From positions 994,742 through 1,058,741 of the forward strand of contig NZ_BNBM01000001.1 in NCBI RefSeq assembly GCF_014655715.1: a stretch of 64,000 nt of DNA. Reading direction: 5' to 3'. The notes under the pieces were generated by a model. The model was not told where the DNA came from, searched no databases, and was given only the letters and a program-made list of their open reading frames with translations. Source of the stretch: Streptomyces lanatus (GTDB lineage: Bacteria; Actinomycetota; Actinomycetes; Streptomycetales; Streptomycetaceae). Each line of letters starts with the position of its first letter. Position 1 is the stretch's first letter. Shown here piece after piece: positions 18,591 through 27,988 of this stretch. The position numbers and the translations under genes are program-made.

Positions 18591-19306
18591 CGGACTGCGT
18601 CCTCCAGGGCTGCGGCGGCCGGATCCGGCCGGTCGGCCTTCCGCGTCGTGCGACGGCTCGTCCGGCGTGGCATCCAGGGCGTCAGCAGTAGGCGTACGGC
18701 GACGAGGGCGCCGTCGGCGAGGATCGCCAGGACGGCCATGGTGAGCACGGCGTTCAGGGCGAGCTCGGGCCGGTTGTAGATGTTCGCGTCGTTGATCATG
18801 TTGCCGAGGGCGCCCTGGTTGCCGATGAGGGCGCCGACGCTGACGAGGCTGATGCTGGAGACGGTCGCCACCCGCAGTCCGGCGATGATCGCGGGCACGG
18901 CGATCGGCAACTGCACCTGGACGTAGCGGCGTACCGGTCCGAAGCCCATGGCCTTGGCGGCGGCGAGGGTCTCCTGCGGCACCGTGCGCACCCCGTCGAC
19001 GATCGCCGGGACCAGGACGACGAGGCTGTACACGGTGAGCGGGATCATCACCGTGAGCTCGGTCTGGCCGGTGTAGTCGATGAGCAGGACGAAGAAGGCC
19101 AGCGAGGGGACGGCGTACAGCACGGTCGTCACCCACAGCACCGGCGGGTACAGCCAGCGGAACCGCACACACAGCTGGGCCAGCGGCAGCGAGATCACCA
19201 GTCCGGCCAGCACCGGCAGCAGGGCCTCGCGCAGATGCAGCCCGATCAGTCCGAACCAGCTGTGCTGGAGGTCGCTGGGGATGTCGAAGAAGCGGTCCCA
19301 GTTCAT
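18587..19306 (-). CDS. Osmoprotectant ABC transporter permease (first), OpuCB/CD type
   Basis: 239-residue permease with five or six membrane segments and the coupling loop AAAKAMGFGPVRRYVQVQLP. The C-terminal 30 residues are a basic cytoplasmic tail. The ATG at 19306 overlaps the ATPase stop (ATGA). It forms a heterodimeric pore with the downstream permease. Confidence 0.88.
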   Translation of the reverse strand: MNWDRFFDIPSDLQHSWFGLIGLHLREALLPVLAGLVISLPLAQLCVRFRWLYPPVLWVTTVLYAVPSLAFFVLLIDYTGQTELTVMIPLTVYSLVVLVPAIVDGVRTVPQETLAAAKAMGFGPVRRYVQVQLPIAVPAIIAGLRVATVSSISLVSVGALIGNQGALGNMINDANIYNRPELALNAVLTMAVLAILADGALVAVRLLLTPWMPRRTSRRTTRKADRPDPAAAALEDAVR

Positions 19307-20463
19307 CCGGCGACCTTCATGTCCGCGGGGCCTTCAGGTCGCCCGTCGTCCTCACGGCCCTCGGCGTGTGCGCCGCGGATGGCCTCGGCGATGGTCTGCT
19401 GGGAGACGACCCCGGTGACCCGGCCGCCGTCCGCGTCCACCGCCACGGCCCAGCCGGTCGGCGAGAGCACGGCGCAGTCCAGCGCGGCGCGCAGTGAGTC
19501 GGTGCCGGGGACGAAGGGCCGCCCGCACGGCAGGAGTTCCTCCGCCTTGATGTCCCCGGCGGTCAGGTCCTGCGGCTCGCTCCAGCCGAGGGGCTTTCCG
19601 TCGGGATCCGTGACGAGGAGGTAGGGGGCGTCGGTCGTGTCGTGGGCGGCGATCTGCTCGGCGGTGGCGTCGATCGGCACGACCGGCGCGGTCAGCAGCT
19701 CCAGTCCGGCCGCGGGGAAGAACGACAGCCGCCGGATGCCGCGGTCGGCGCCGAGGAAGTCCTCCACGAACGCGTCGGCGGGGTGGGAGAGCAGTTCGGC
19801 GGGCGGGGCGAACTGGGCGAGGTGGCCGCCGGTGCGCATCACCGCGACCATCGTGCCGAGCTTGACGGCCTCGTCGATGTCATGGGTGACGAAGACGATG
19901 GTCTTGCCCAACTCCTCCTGGATGCGCAGGAGTTCGTCCTGCAGCCCCTTGCGTACCACGGGGTCGACGGCCGAGAACGGCTCGTCCATCAGCAGCACCG
20001 GCGGATCCGCCGCGAGCGCCCGCGCCACGCCGACGCGCTGCTGCTGGCCGCCGGAGAGCTGGTACGGGTACCGCTTGGCGAGGGCCCCGTCGAGGCCGAC
20101 CCGCTCCATCAGCTCCCTCGCCCGGGCCCGCGACTTCTCCTTGCCCCAGCCCAGCATGCGGGGCACGGTGGCGATGTTGTCGAGGATCGTGCGGTGCTGG
20201 AAGAGACCGGCGTTCTGGATGACGTATCCCATGGACCGGCGCAGGGTGTTGACCGGCTGCTGCTGGATGTCCACACCGTCGAGGAGGATCGTTCCCTCGC
20301 TGGGTTCGACCATCCGGTTGATCATCCGCAGCGTGGTCGTCTTCCCACAGCCCGACGGCCCCACCAGAACGGTGATCGAACGGTCGGGTATCTCCAACGA
20401 GAGCCGGTCGACCGCCACCGTGCCGTCCGGGTAGCGCTTGGTGACTGAATCTATCCGTATCAA
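19303..20463 (-). CDS. Osmoprotectant ABC transporter ATP-binding protein with CBS domains
   Basis: 386-residue OpuCA/ProV-type ATPase. Walker A GPSGCGKTT (about 35-43), Q-loop, signature LSGGQQQR, Walker B VLLMDEPFSAVDP and switch His in VTHDIDEA. After residue 250 there is a CBS-type module (LRAALDCAVLSPTGWAVAV), in this family a sensor of ionic strength or of cyclic dinucleotides that gates transport. Start TTG 20463, preceded by GAAGGG. It is the first gene of the three-gene operon; the binding-protein gene is 5.6 kb away. Confidence 0.9.
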   Translation of the reverse strand: MIRIDSVTKRYPDGTVAVDRLSLEIPDRSITVLVGPSGCGKTTTLRMINRMVEPSEGTILLDGVDIQQQPVNTLRRSMGYVIQNAGLFQHRTILDNIATVPRMLGWGKEKSRARARELMERVGLDGALAKRYPYQLSGGQQQRVGVARALAADPPVLLMDEPFSAVDPVVRKGLQDELLRIQEELGKTIVFVTHDIDEAVKLGTMVAVMRTGGHLAQFAPPAELLSHPADAFVEDFLGADRGIRRLSFFPAAGLELLTAPVVPIDATAEQIAAHDTTDAPYLLVTDPDGKPLGWSEPQDLTAGDIKAEELLPCGRPFVPGTDSLRAALDCAVLSPTGWAVAVDADGGRVTGVVSQQTIAEAIRGAHAEGREDDGRPEGPADMKVAG

Positions 20464-20538
20464 AACGCCGAATACCCTTCGGGTCTGGCAGAATTCGCCC
20501 GCTTTCGACCACGGGCTCCGGGCCGTTGACGCCCGAGT

Positions 20539-21291
20539 CTAGACGGACTGTGTTGCGGGGCTCCTTCCGGTGTGTGACGCGTCCGACGGCGACTGGAGGC
20601 GCAGCGCGGTGAAGGAACGTCCGCCGGCCGTCCACTGCTCGACGGCACACCAGCCGGCGCGTTCGGCGTACCGGAGCAGGGCGGGGGTGCCGAGGCGGGC
20701 CCACGGGAAGGTGACGCCGGTGGCGCCGCGGGCATCGGTGACATGAACCCGGACCCGTTCGTCGAGGTCCAGCTCCGGCACGGTCTCGACGACCAACAGG
20801 CCACCGGGAGCGAGGAGTTGAGCCATCCGGTCGAGCAGGGCGGCCACATCACCACCGATGCCGACATTGCCGTCGATCAGCAGCACGGTGCCCCAACGGC
20901 CCTCGCCGGGCAGCCGTTCGAACACGGAGCGCCGCAGCGCCGGTCCCCCGAGCCGCCGCGTACGGTCCACGGCCACCGCGCTCACATCGACGCCGAGCAC
21001 CCGCCGCCCCTGCCGCCCCAGCGCCGCCACCAGCCGCCCCGGCCCACAGCCGACATCGAGCACCGCCCCCTCGCACCGCCGCAGCACCTCCAGATCCACC
21101 CCGTCGGCCTCCGCACACCACCGCTCCACGTCCAACGGCAACAGCCAGCCATCGGCCCGCCGCAGGAACAGAGGGCCCTGGCCGGTGCGGAGGGCGTGGG
21201 AGTAGGGGTCGGCGGACCAGGTGCGATCGCCCTCGGCCGGCCCCGCCTGACGCCCGATCCGCGCCACCGTCCCCTCCCGCAGCCCGCTCAC
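20539..21291 (-). CDS. Class I SAM-dependent methyltransferase
   Basis: 250-residue methyltransferase with SAM motif I VLDVGCGPGRLVAAL (about 75-89), the acidic end of strand two (VLGVDVSAVAV) and a motif IV region (LLAPGGLLVVETV). Start GTG 21291 overlaps the DUF2064 stop (GTGA). It is the third gene of a coupled operon with a GT2 glycosyltransferase and a DUF2064 nucleotidyl/glycosyltransferase-like protein, so it probably modifies a glycosylated or lipid-linked product. The substrate is unknown. Confidence 0.82.
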   Translation of the reverse strand: MSGLREGTVARIGRQAGPAEGDRTWSADPYSHALRTGQGPLFLRRADGWLLPLDVERWCAEADGVDLEVLRRCEGAVLDVGCGPGRLVAALGRQGRRVLGVDVSAVAVDRTRRLGGPALRRSVFERLPGEGRWGTVLLIDGNVGIGGDVAALLDRMAQLLAPGGLLVVETVPELDLDERVRVHVTDARGATGVTFPWARLGTPALLRYAERAGWCAVEQWTAGGRSFTALRLQSPSDASHTGRSPATQSV

Positions 21292-21917
21292 CGCTGAGCC
21301 GTCCCGGCGAAACGCGCCAGCACCTTCGCGAAGCGCCCGTCCGGGGCCAAAGCCGCGACCACGTCGGCGTCGTGGGCCGTGTCGACGTCCCGCAGGCATG
21401 GCAGGTCCCGGACGCGGAGGTCGGTGAGGCGGGCGCGCTGGGCGGTGCCCGTGTGCGGGGTCGACATGGGGACGCCCCGCAGTCGCGCCGGGTCGGGTTC
21501 GGTCAGGCCGAGTGCCCAGAAGCCTCCGTCCTCGGCCGGGCCGAAGTACGCGTCGCACCCGGCCCAGTCCACCGTGAGCAGCTCCGGTGTGACCTGCGGG
21601 GTGTCCATCCCGATGAGCAGGGTCGGGCCGTCGCAGTGCGCGAACGCGTCGGCGAGCCGTTCGTCGAGGCCGCCCGCGCACTGCGGTACGACGTCGAAGC
21701 CGGCCGGGAGCCAAGGGCCGGGGGTCCCCTCCAGCGCAAGTACACGGCGCCGCGCCGGGGTCCGCGCGACGGCGTCCAGCGTGTCCGCGAGGGACGCCTC
21801 GGCGAGCGCGGCGGCCTCCTCGGGAGTGAAGGGCGGGGTCAGTCTGGTCTTCACCCGGCCCGGTCGGGGCTCCTTGGCGATGACGAGGAGCGTGGTCGGT
21901 GAGGTCATCGAGGTCAC
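21288..21917 (-). CDS. DUF2064 (TIGR04282) GT-A fold glycosyl/nucleotidyltransferase-like protein
   Basis: 209-residue protein of the TIGR04282 family, a GT-A/CofC-like fold. Motifs are LLVIAKEPRPGRVKTRL (nucleotide-binding N-terminus), LIGMDTPQV and GPAEDGGFWALGL. Start GTG 21917 overlaps the glycosyltransferase stop, with AAGGAG eight bases upstream; ATG 21908 is an alternative. The family typically neighbours GT2 enzymes, as here. Confidence 0.85.
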   Translation of the reverse strand: MTSMTSPTTLLVIAKEPRPGRVKTRLTPPFTPEEAAALAEASLADTLDAVARTPARRRVLALEGTPGPWLPAGFDVVPQCAGGLDERLADAFAHCDGPTLLIGMDTPQVTPELLTVDWAGCDAYFGPAEDGGFWALGLTEPDPARLRGVPMSTPHTGTAQRARLTDLRVRDLPCLRDVDTAHDADVVAALAPDGRFAKVLARFAGTAQR

Positions 21918-22654
21918 GGGCGGGGCTCCTTCCGCCCGGCGACTGCGGGCTCGGTGTCGGCGCCGTCCGCCGCCAGCACCCGGCTCATGTCCCGTACCGC
22001 CTGCCAGGTCCCCCGCCAGGTGCCCGTCACCTTCGACGCGCCGGTGCGCGGGAGGTACGGCACATCGTGCTCGGCGATCCGCCAGCCCGCGTCGGCGGCG
22101 CGGACGACCATCTGGAGCGGGTAGCCGCTGCGTCGGTCCGTCAGGCCGAGGGCCAGCAGGGGTGCGCGGCGGGCGGCGCGCAGCGGGCCCAGGTCGTGCA
22201 GGCGCAGGCCGGTGCGGTGGCGGAGGAGGCGGGTGACGGCGAGGTTGCCGGCGCGGGCGTGCAGCGGCCATGCGGCGCGGGTGCCGGGCCGGCGTCGGCC
22301 GAGGACCAGGTCGGCCTCGCCCGCGGCGATACGCCGCACGAAGGGCACCAGGTCACCCGGGTCGAGCGTGGCGTCGCAGTCGCAGAAGCAGACGATGTCG
22401 GCCGTCGCGGCGGTCAGCCCCGTATGGCAGGCGGCGCCGAAGCCGCGCCGCTCCTCATGGACGACGGTCGCCCCCAGCGCCCGGGCGACATCGGCCGAGC
22501 CGTCCGTGGAGCCGTTGTCGACCACGAGTGCCCGCCAGCCGGGCGGGACGCGCTCAAGCACCCAGGGCAGTGCCTCGGCCTCGTCGAGACAGGGGAGCAC
22601 GACGTCGACGGACGCCGTGAGCGGTGCGTTCGTACCTGTGGATGGGGTCGTCAC
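21914..22654 (-). CDS. Family 2 glycosyltransferase
   Basis: 246-residue GT2 enzyme of the dolichyl-phosphate-mannose-synthase-like class. Nucleotide-sugar binding signatures are VDVVLPCLDEAEALPWVL and VVDNGSTDGSADVAR, with a metal-binding CDCDATLDPGDL motif (DxD). No C-terminal membrane segment was seen. The start is assigned to GTG 22654, with AGGG nine bases upstream; GTG 22663 is possible. It heads the GT2-DUF2064-methyltransferase operon and is divergent from a response regulator. Confidence 0.85.
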   Translation of the reverse strand: MTTPSTGTNAPLTASVDVVLPCLDEAEALPWVLERVPPGWRALVVDNGSTDGSADVARALGATVVHEERRGFGAACHTGLTAATADIVCFCDCDATLDPGDLVPFVRRIAAGEADLVLGRRRPGTRAAWPLHARAGNLAVTRLLRHRTGLRLHDLGPLRAARRAPLLALGLTDRRSGYPLQMVVRAADAGWRIAEHDVPYLPRTGASKVTGTWRGTWQAVRDMSRVLAADGADTEPAVAGRKEPRP

Positions 22655-22766
22655 GGTTCTCACCCTACGAGCGAGAAACAGACATATCGGACCGCCGCTC
22701 CTTACGAAACAAGGACGTCGTCGCCCGGCGGCCGCACCCGCGCGCGCGAGGTGCGAGGCTGGCGTC

Positions 22767-23492
<726 letters not shown>

Positions 23493-23494
23493 CC

Positions 23495-24607
23495 GTGCGA
23501 GACACCCTCCTCATCGCCCTGTTCGCCTTCCTCGGCGCCGCCGCGGCCGGTGCGCTCGGCGCGTGCGTGCTCCTGCTGATCCGGCGCCGCTCGCTGATCA
23601 CCCACCTCGCCGTGGTCGCGGGCGTCGGTGTCACCGCGATGCTCGCGGGCACCCTCGCGGTCGCCGAGGCGATGTTCCTGTCCGGGCACGATCTGAGCGT
23701 CGTCACGACCGTCGTCGCGATGGCCGCCGTGGTCTCCCTGGCCACCGCCCTGCTGCTGGGCCGCTGGGTCGTCGCCCGCAGCCGCGCCCTCGCGCTGGCC
23801 GCCCGCACCTTCGGCGACGACGGCGGCTTCACCTCGCCCGATGGTCCGGCCATCGCGGAACTCGCCGCGCTGAGCCGCGAGTTGGAGGCGACGAGCGCGA
23901 AACTCGCCGAGTCCCGTGAGCGGGAACGCGCCCTGGAGACCTCCCGGCGCGAGCTCGTCGCCTGGATCTCGCACGATCTGCGCACCCCGCTGGCCGGGCT
24001 GCGCGCGATGGCGGAGGCCCTGGAGGACGGAGTGGCCGCCGAACCCGACCGCTATCTCAGGCAGATCCGGATGGAGGTCGAGCGCCTCAACGGCATGGTC
24101 GGCGACCTGTTCGAGCTCTCCCGCATACACGCCGGCACCCTCCGGCTCTCGCTCGCCCGGATGTCCCTGTACGACCTCGTCGGCGACGCCCTGTCGGGCG
24201 CGGACGCGCTGGCCCGTGAGCACGGCGTCCGGCTGGTCGGGGCGCGGGTCGAGGGCGTGCCGGTGGAGGTGGACGGCAAGGAGATGAGCCGCGTGCTGGG
24301 CAATCTGCTGGTCAACGCCATCCGGCGTACGCCTGCCGACGGCACGGTCGCCATCGCCGCCGAGCGTTCGCCGGAGGGCGTGGTGCTGTCCGTGACGGAC
24401 GGCTGCGGCGGCATCCCGGAGGAGGATCTGCCGCGTGTCTTCGACACGGGGTGGCGCGGTACGCATGCCCGTACGCCCCCGGCGGGCGCCGGGCTGGGGC
24501 TGGCCATCGTGCGGGGCATCGTGGAGGCGCACGAGGGACGGGCCACGGTGCGCAACGTCCCCGGCGGCTGTCGCTTCGAGGTGGTGCTGCCCGCCGCCGC
24601 TTCCTGA
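23495..24607 (+). CDS. Sensor histidine kinase, partner of 22767-23492
   Basis: 370-residue kinase with two or three N-terminal membrane helices (about 3-25, 30-52 and 62-90) and almost no extracytoplasmic domain, so it probably senses within the membrane. HisKA with His160 (WISHDLRTPLAGL), HATPase_c with LGNLLVNAIRRTP, DGCGGIPEEDL and GAGLGLAI. The GTG at 23495 is chosen over the GTG at 23489 because it is seven bases from GGAGG. Confidence 0.9.
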   Translation: MRDTLLIALFAFLGAAAAGALGACVLLLIRRRSLITHLAVVAGVGVTAMLAGTLAVAEAMFLSGHDLSVVTTVVAMAAVVSLATALLLGRWVVARSRALALAARTFGDDGGFTSPDGPAIAELAALSRELEATSAKLAESRERERALETSRRELVAWISHDLRTPLAGLRAMAEALEDGVAAEPDRYLRQIRMEVERLNGMVGDLFELSRIHAGTLRLSLARMSLYDLVGDALSGADALAREHGVRLVGARVEGVPVEVDGKEMSRVLGNLLVNAIRRTPADGTVAIAAERSPEGVVLSVTDGCGGIPEEDLPRVFDTGWRGTHARTPPAGAGLGLAIVRGIVEAHEGRATVRNVPGGCRFEVVLPAAAS

Positions 24608-24625
24608 TTGACGGGCAGCACCACC
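24580..24625 (+). terminator. Hairpin terminator overlapping the kinase 3' end
   Basis: GGTGGTGCTGCCCG (24580-24593) pairs perfectly with CGGGCAGCACCACC (24612-24625), 14 bp with an 18-base loop that contains the kinase stop codon. It separates the kinase from the convergent epimerase gene. Confidence 0.7.
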
Positions 24626-24637
24626 GGTCCGGGAAGG

Positions 24638-25639
24638 CTACGCCGTACGCATCCCGGCTTCGGCGAACTCCCGCATTCCCGCCTCGAAGCCCACCTCCGC
24701 CTTCCAGCCCAGCTCCGTGCGCAGCCGCGCCGAGTCCGCCGTGATGTGCCGTACGTCGCCGAGTCGGTACTGCCCCGTCACGACCGGTTCGGGCCCGCCG
24801 TACGCCGCCGCGAGCGCGTGGGCCATCTCGCCGACGGTGTGCGGGTCGCCGCTGCCGGTGTTGTACGCGGTGAGCGCGCCGGCCGCCGGACTCGCCTCCA
24901 GCGCCGCCACATTGGCGGCGGCGACATCCCGTACGTGGACGAAGTCCCGCCGCTGGCGCCCGTCCTCGAAGACCCGCGGCGCCTCACCGCGGGCGAGGGC
25001 GGAGCGGAAGAAGGAGGCGACCCCGGCGTAGGGGGTGTCGCGGGGCATGCCGGGGCCGTACACGTTGTGGTAGCGCAGCGACACCGCGGTGCCGCCCGTC
25101 GCCCGCGCCCACGCCGCCGCGAGGTGTTCCTGGGCGAGCTTGGTCGTCGCGTACACATTGCGCGGGTCGGCCGGGGCGTCCTCCGTGACCAGTCCCGGCG
25201 CGAGATCGGCGCCGCACACCGGGCAGGGCGGCTCGAACCGGCCCGCCTCCAGATCGGCGACGGCGCGCGGGCCGGGCCGTACGACGCCGTGCCGCTCGCA
25301 CTCGTAGCGGCCCTCGCCGTAGACCACCATCGACCCGGCCAGCACCAGCCGCCGTACGCCCGCGTCGGCCATGGCGGTGAGCAGCACGGCCGTACCGAGG
25401 TCGTTGCGGGAGACGTACTCCGCGGCGTCGGTGAATCCGGTGCCGAGCCCGACCATCGCGGCCTGGTGGCACACGGCGTCGACGCCGGTCAGGGCACGGC
25501 GGACGGCTTCGGGGTCCCGTACGTCCGAGCCGGGGTCGGTACGGATGTCGTACACCACGGGTTCGTGCCCGTGGGCGGTGAGCGCCTCGACGACGTGGGA
25601 TCCGATGAAACCGGCACCGCCGGTGACCAGTACGCGCAT
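24638..25639 (-). CDS. NAD-dependent sugar-nucleotide epimerase/dehydratase with Cys-rich insertion
   Basis: 333-residue extended short-chain dehydrogenase. The Rossmann motif VTGGAGFIGSHVV is at residues 5-17, with Tyr-Lys catalytic pair YATTK and Ser in LAGSMVVYG. Between the active-site Ser region and YATTK there is an insertion with YECERH and, about 30 residues later, EPPCPVCGADL, i.e. Cys residues spaced like a small zinc ribbon. Expected activity is NDP-sugar 4-epimerisation or dehydration. It is convergent with the RR/kinase pair and probably belongs functionally with the GT2 operon. Confidence 0.87.
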   Translation of the reverse strand: MRVLVTGGAGFIGSHVVEALTAHGHEPVVYDIRTDPGSDVRDPEAVRRALTGVDAVCHQAAMVGLGTGFTDAAEYVSRNDLGTAVLLTAMADAGVRRLVLAGSMVVYGEGRYECERHGVVRPGPRAVADLEAGRFEPPCPVCGADLAPGLVTEDAPADPRNVYATTKLAQEHLAAAWARATGGTAVSLRYHNVYGPGMPRDTPYAGVASFFRSALARGEAPRVFEDGRQRRDFVHVRDVAAANVAALEASPAAGALTAYNTGSGDPHTVGEMAHALAAAYGGPEPVVTGQYRLGDVRHITADSARLRTELGWKAEVGFEAGMREFAEAGMRTA

Positions 25640-25692
25640 GCGCTCACGCTAGGGCCGCGAGGGGGTGTTCCGGCTGCTCACGGCCCGGCACG

Positions 25693-27147
25693 TCATGGGT
25701 TCGTAAGGGCTCCGACGGCCAGCGGGACCGTCACGGTGAAGACGGTCGCGCCCGGCTCGCTGGTCAGGTCGATCCGGCCGCCGTGGGCCCGGATCAGGGA
25801 CTGGGCGACCGCCAGGCCGAGGCCGCTGCCGCCGCGGTCGCGGCTGCGGGCCTTGTCGACGCGGTAGAAGCGGTCGAAGACGCGCTCCCGGTCGGCGGGC
25901 GGGATGCCGGGGCCGGCGTCGGCGATCCGGACCTGGGCCGTGTCGTTCGCCAGCGACACCGCCACGGAGACCGGGGTGCCGGGCGGTGTGTGCATCGCCG
26001 CGTTGGTGAGGAGGTTGTCCAGGACCTGGCGTACGCGCTGGGGATCCAGGCGGAGGCTGAGGGCGCTGGGCCCGGGGGCCACCGTCAGGGGGTGGTCGCC
26101 GTGGGTGACCCGGAAGGCGTCCGCGGCCTGCTCGACCAGTTCCACCAGGTCGGCCTCCGCCAGCCGCAGCGGTGTCTCGACCTCGGCGGCGTCGAGACGG
26201 GCGAGCAGCAGCAGGTCGTCGAGGAGGAAGCCCATCCGGGCGGCCTCGGCACGGAGGCGGGCCAGGTGCCGGTCCCGCTCCTCCGGGGCGTTGGCGGCGG
26301 CGTACTGGAACAGATCGGCATAGCCGCGCACCGACATCAGCGGCGTCCGCAGCTCGTGCGAGGCGTCCGCCACGAAGCGGCGCAGGCGCTGTTCCGCCTC
26401 CGCGCGCACCGCGAGGGAGTCGTCGATGTGCTCCAGCATCGTGTTGAACGCGGTGCGCAGCTCCTCCACCTCGGGCCCGCCGCCGCGCGCGTCGTGCCGC
26501 ACCGGCAGCCGGTCCGAGTCCGTCAGATCGTGCGAGGTGATGTCGCGAGCGGTGTGCGCCATGTCGCTGAGCGGCTTGAGGCCCCGTCGCAGCATGCCCC
26601 GCCCGAGCACCACGAGGGCCAGCAGCGCGAGCCCGAAGGTGACGGCCTGGATGGTGATCAGCTGGCCGACGGTGTCCTCGATGTCCGCCATGGGCGCGGC
26701 GCTGACCAGCACCACACCCGGCTCGACCTCGCAGGCACGCAGCCGGTACTCGCCCTGGCCCCGCAGCTGCTCGGTGCGCAGCAGTTCCGTGTGCGCGGTG
26801 GTCTGCGCCAGGGCCAGGGAGGTGAAGTCGTCGACGTCCTCGGGGAGGTCGCCGGGGTCCTCCGGCCTGCGCAGCGTCGGCTTGCCGTCCGCCACGTCGT
26901 ACACGGCGTAGTACCAGCTGTAGTACTTCTTGCCGGAGAGGGTGCCGTAGTCCGCTATGGACTTGGACTGGGCGACCTGGCCCTGCGCCAGCGTGGTGTC
27001 CAGCTGGGCCGACAGATAGTCGCGCATATACGTCGTCAGGGCCGTGCCGACGACCGCGAACACCACCAGCGACAGCACCCCGAGGCCCAGCGCCAGCCGG
27101 GTCCCGAGCCGCATCCCGCGGTACGCCCGCCGCAGCCGCCGGATCAC
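25693..27147 (-). CDS. Sensor histidine kinase of the flavocytochrome-linked two-component system
   Basis: 484-residue kinase: TM1 (about 13-37), an extracytoplasmic sensor domain (about 38-165), TM2 (about 170-192), HAMP, HisKA with His264 (DASHELRTPLMSV) and HATPase_c (NLLTNAAMHTPPG; DAGPGIPP; GSGLGLAV). The GTG start at 27147 overlaps the response regulator stop (GTGA). The pair is divergent from a ferric-reductase-like gene cluster, its likely target. Confidence 0.92.
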   Translation of the reverse strand: MIRRLRRAYRGMRLGTRLALGLGVLSLVVFAVVGTALTTYMRDYLSAQLDTTLAQGQVAQSKSIADYGTLSGKKYYSWYYAVYDVADGKPTLRRPEDPGDLPEDVDDFTSLALAQTTAHTELLRTEQLRGQGEYRLRACEVEPGVVLVSAAPMADIEDTVGQLITIQAVTFGLALLALVVLGRGMLRRGLKPLSDMAHTARDITSHDLTDSDRLPVRHDARGGGPEVEELRTAFNTMLEHIDDSLAVRAEAEQRLRRFVADASHELRTPLMSVRGYADLFQYAAANAPEERDRHLARLRAEAARMGFLLDDLLLLARLDAAEVETPLRLAEADLVELVEQAADAFRVTHGDHPLTVAPGPSALSLRLDPQRVRQVLDNLLTNAAMHTPPGTPVSVAVSLANDTAQVRIADAGPGIPPADRERVFDRFYRVDKARSRDRGGSGLGLAVAQSLIRAHGGRIDLTSEPGATVFTVTVPLAVGALTNP

Positions 27148-27836
27148 TCGGCGGCCGCCTGCCGGATGACGTACCCGAAACCGCGCACGGTGTGGATCAG
27201 CGGAGAGCCGGTGTCGTCGAGCTTGCGGCGCAGCCTGCTGACGACCAGCTCGACGACGTTCGAGCGGCCCCCGAAGCCGTACTCCCACACATGGTCGAGG
27301 ATCTGCGCCTTGGTGAGCACGGTCGGTGACTTGCGCATCAGATAGCGCAGCACCTCGTACTCGGTCGGCGTGAGCGTGAGCAGTTTCTCGCCGCGGCGGA
27401 CCTCGCGGGTGTCCTCGTCCATCATCAGGTCGGCCACCCGAAGGACGGAACGCTGGAAGCCTGGTCCCGCGCTGCGCCGCAGCACGGTGCGCAGCCGGGC
27501 CATCAGCTCCTCCACGGCGAACGGTTTGACCAGGTAGTCGTCGCCGCCGCGGGTCAGCCCGGCCACCCGGTCGGCGACGCCGTCCCGGGCGGTGAGGAAC
27601 ACCACGGGCACCATCGTCCCGGCGGCGCGCAGCCGGTCCAGGACGCCGAAGCCGTCCACATCGGGCAGCATCAGATCCAGCACCACGATGTCCGGGTGGA
27701 ACTCGGCGGCCAGCCGCAGCGCCTCCTCGCCGGAGTTCGCGGTGGCCGCCTCCCAGCCCTCGTAGCGGGCGACCGTCGCGACGAGGTCGGCGATGGGCGG
27801 GTCGTCGTCCACGACCAGCAGGCGTACTTTCTCCAC
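27144..27836 (-). CDS. OmpR/PhoB-family response regulator (flavocytochrome cluster)
   Basis: 230-residue response regulator with phosphoacceptor Asp54 (IVVLDLMLPDVDG), Lys in DYLVKPFA, and a winged-helix domain ending GFGYVIRQ. GTG 27836 is chosen; GTG 27854 (adding six residues) has a GAGG further upstream and is also possible. A tandem direct repeat lies in the divergent promoter region (27920-27938). Confidence 0.9.
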   Translation of the reverse strand: MEKVRLLVVDDDPPIADLVATVARYEGWEAATANSGEEALRLAAEFHPDIVVLDLMLPDVDGFGVLDRLRAAGTMVPVVFLTARDGVADRVAGLTRGGDDYLVKPFAVEELMARLRTVLRRSAGPGFQRSVLRVADLMMDEDTREVRRGEKLLTLTPTEYEVLRYLMRKSPTVLTKAQILDHVWEYGFGGRSNVVELVVSRLRRKLDDTGSPLIHTVRGFGYVIRQAAAE

Positions 27837-27919
27837 CCGTTCATAGTGCGGCACGGGGTGCGGAACCTCGGGGCCGGGTGAGGCCCCGCGGCCACTTCGA
27901 TAACCAGCTGATAGATCTA

Positions 27920-27938
27920 CGACAGCTTTCCGACAGCT
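27920..27938. promoter_or_regulatory. Tandem direct repeat, candidate response-regulator binding site
   Basis: CGACAGCT at 27920-27927 and 27931-27938, an 11-bp period (one helical turn). Head-to-tail sites of this spacing are typical for OmpR/PhoB dimers. It lies between the divergent regulator gene and the ferric-reductase-like gene. Confidence 0.55.
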
Positions 27939-27988
27939 CCGGCCGGTCAAGCTCGATATCCACAGACGAGATCAAGGAGCTGTCGCAC

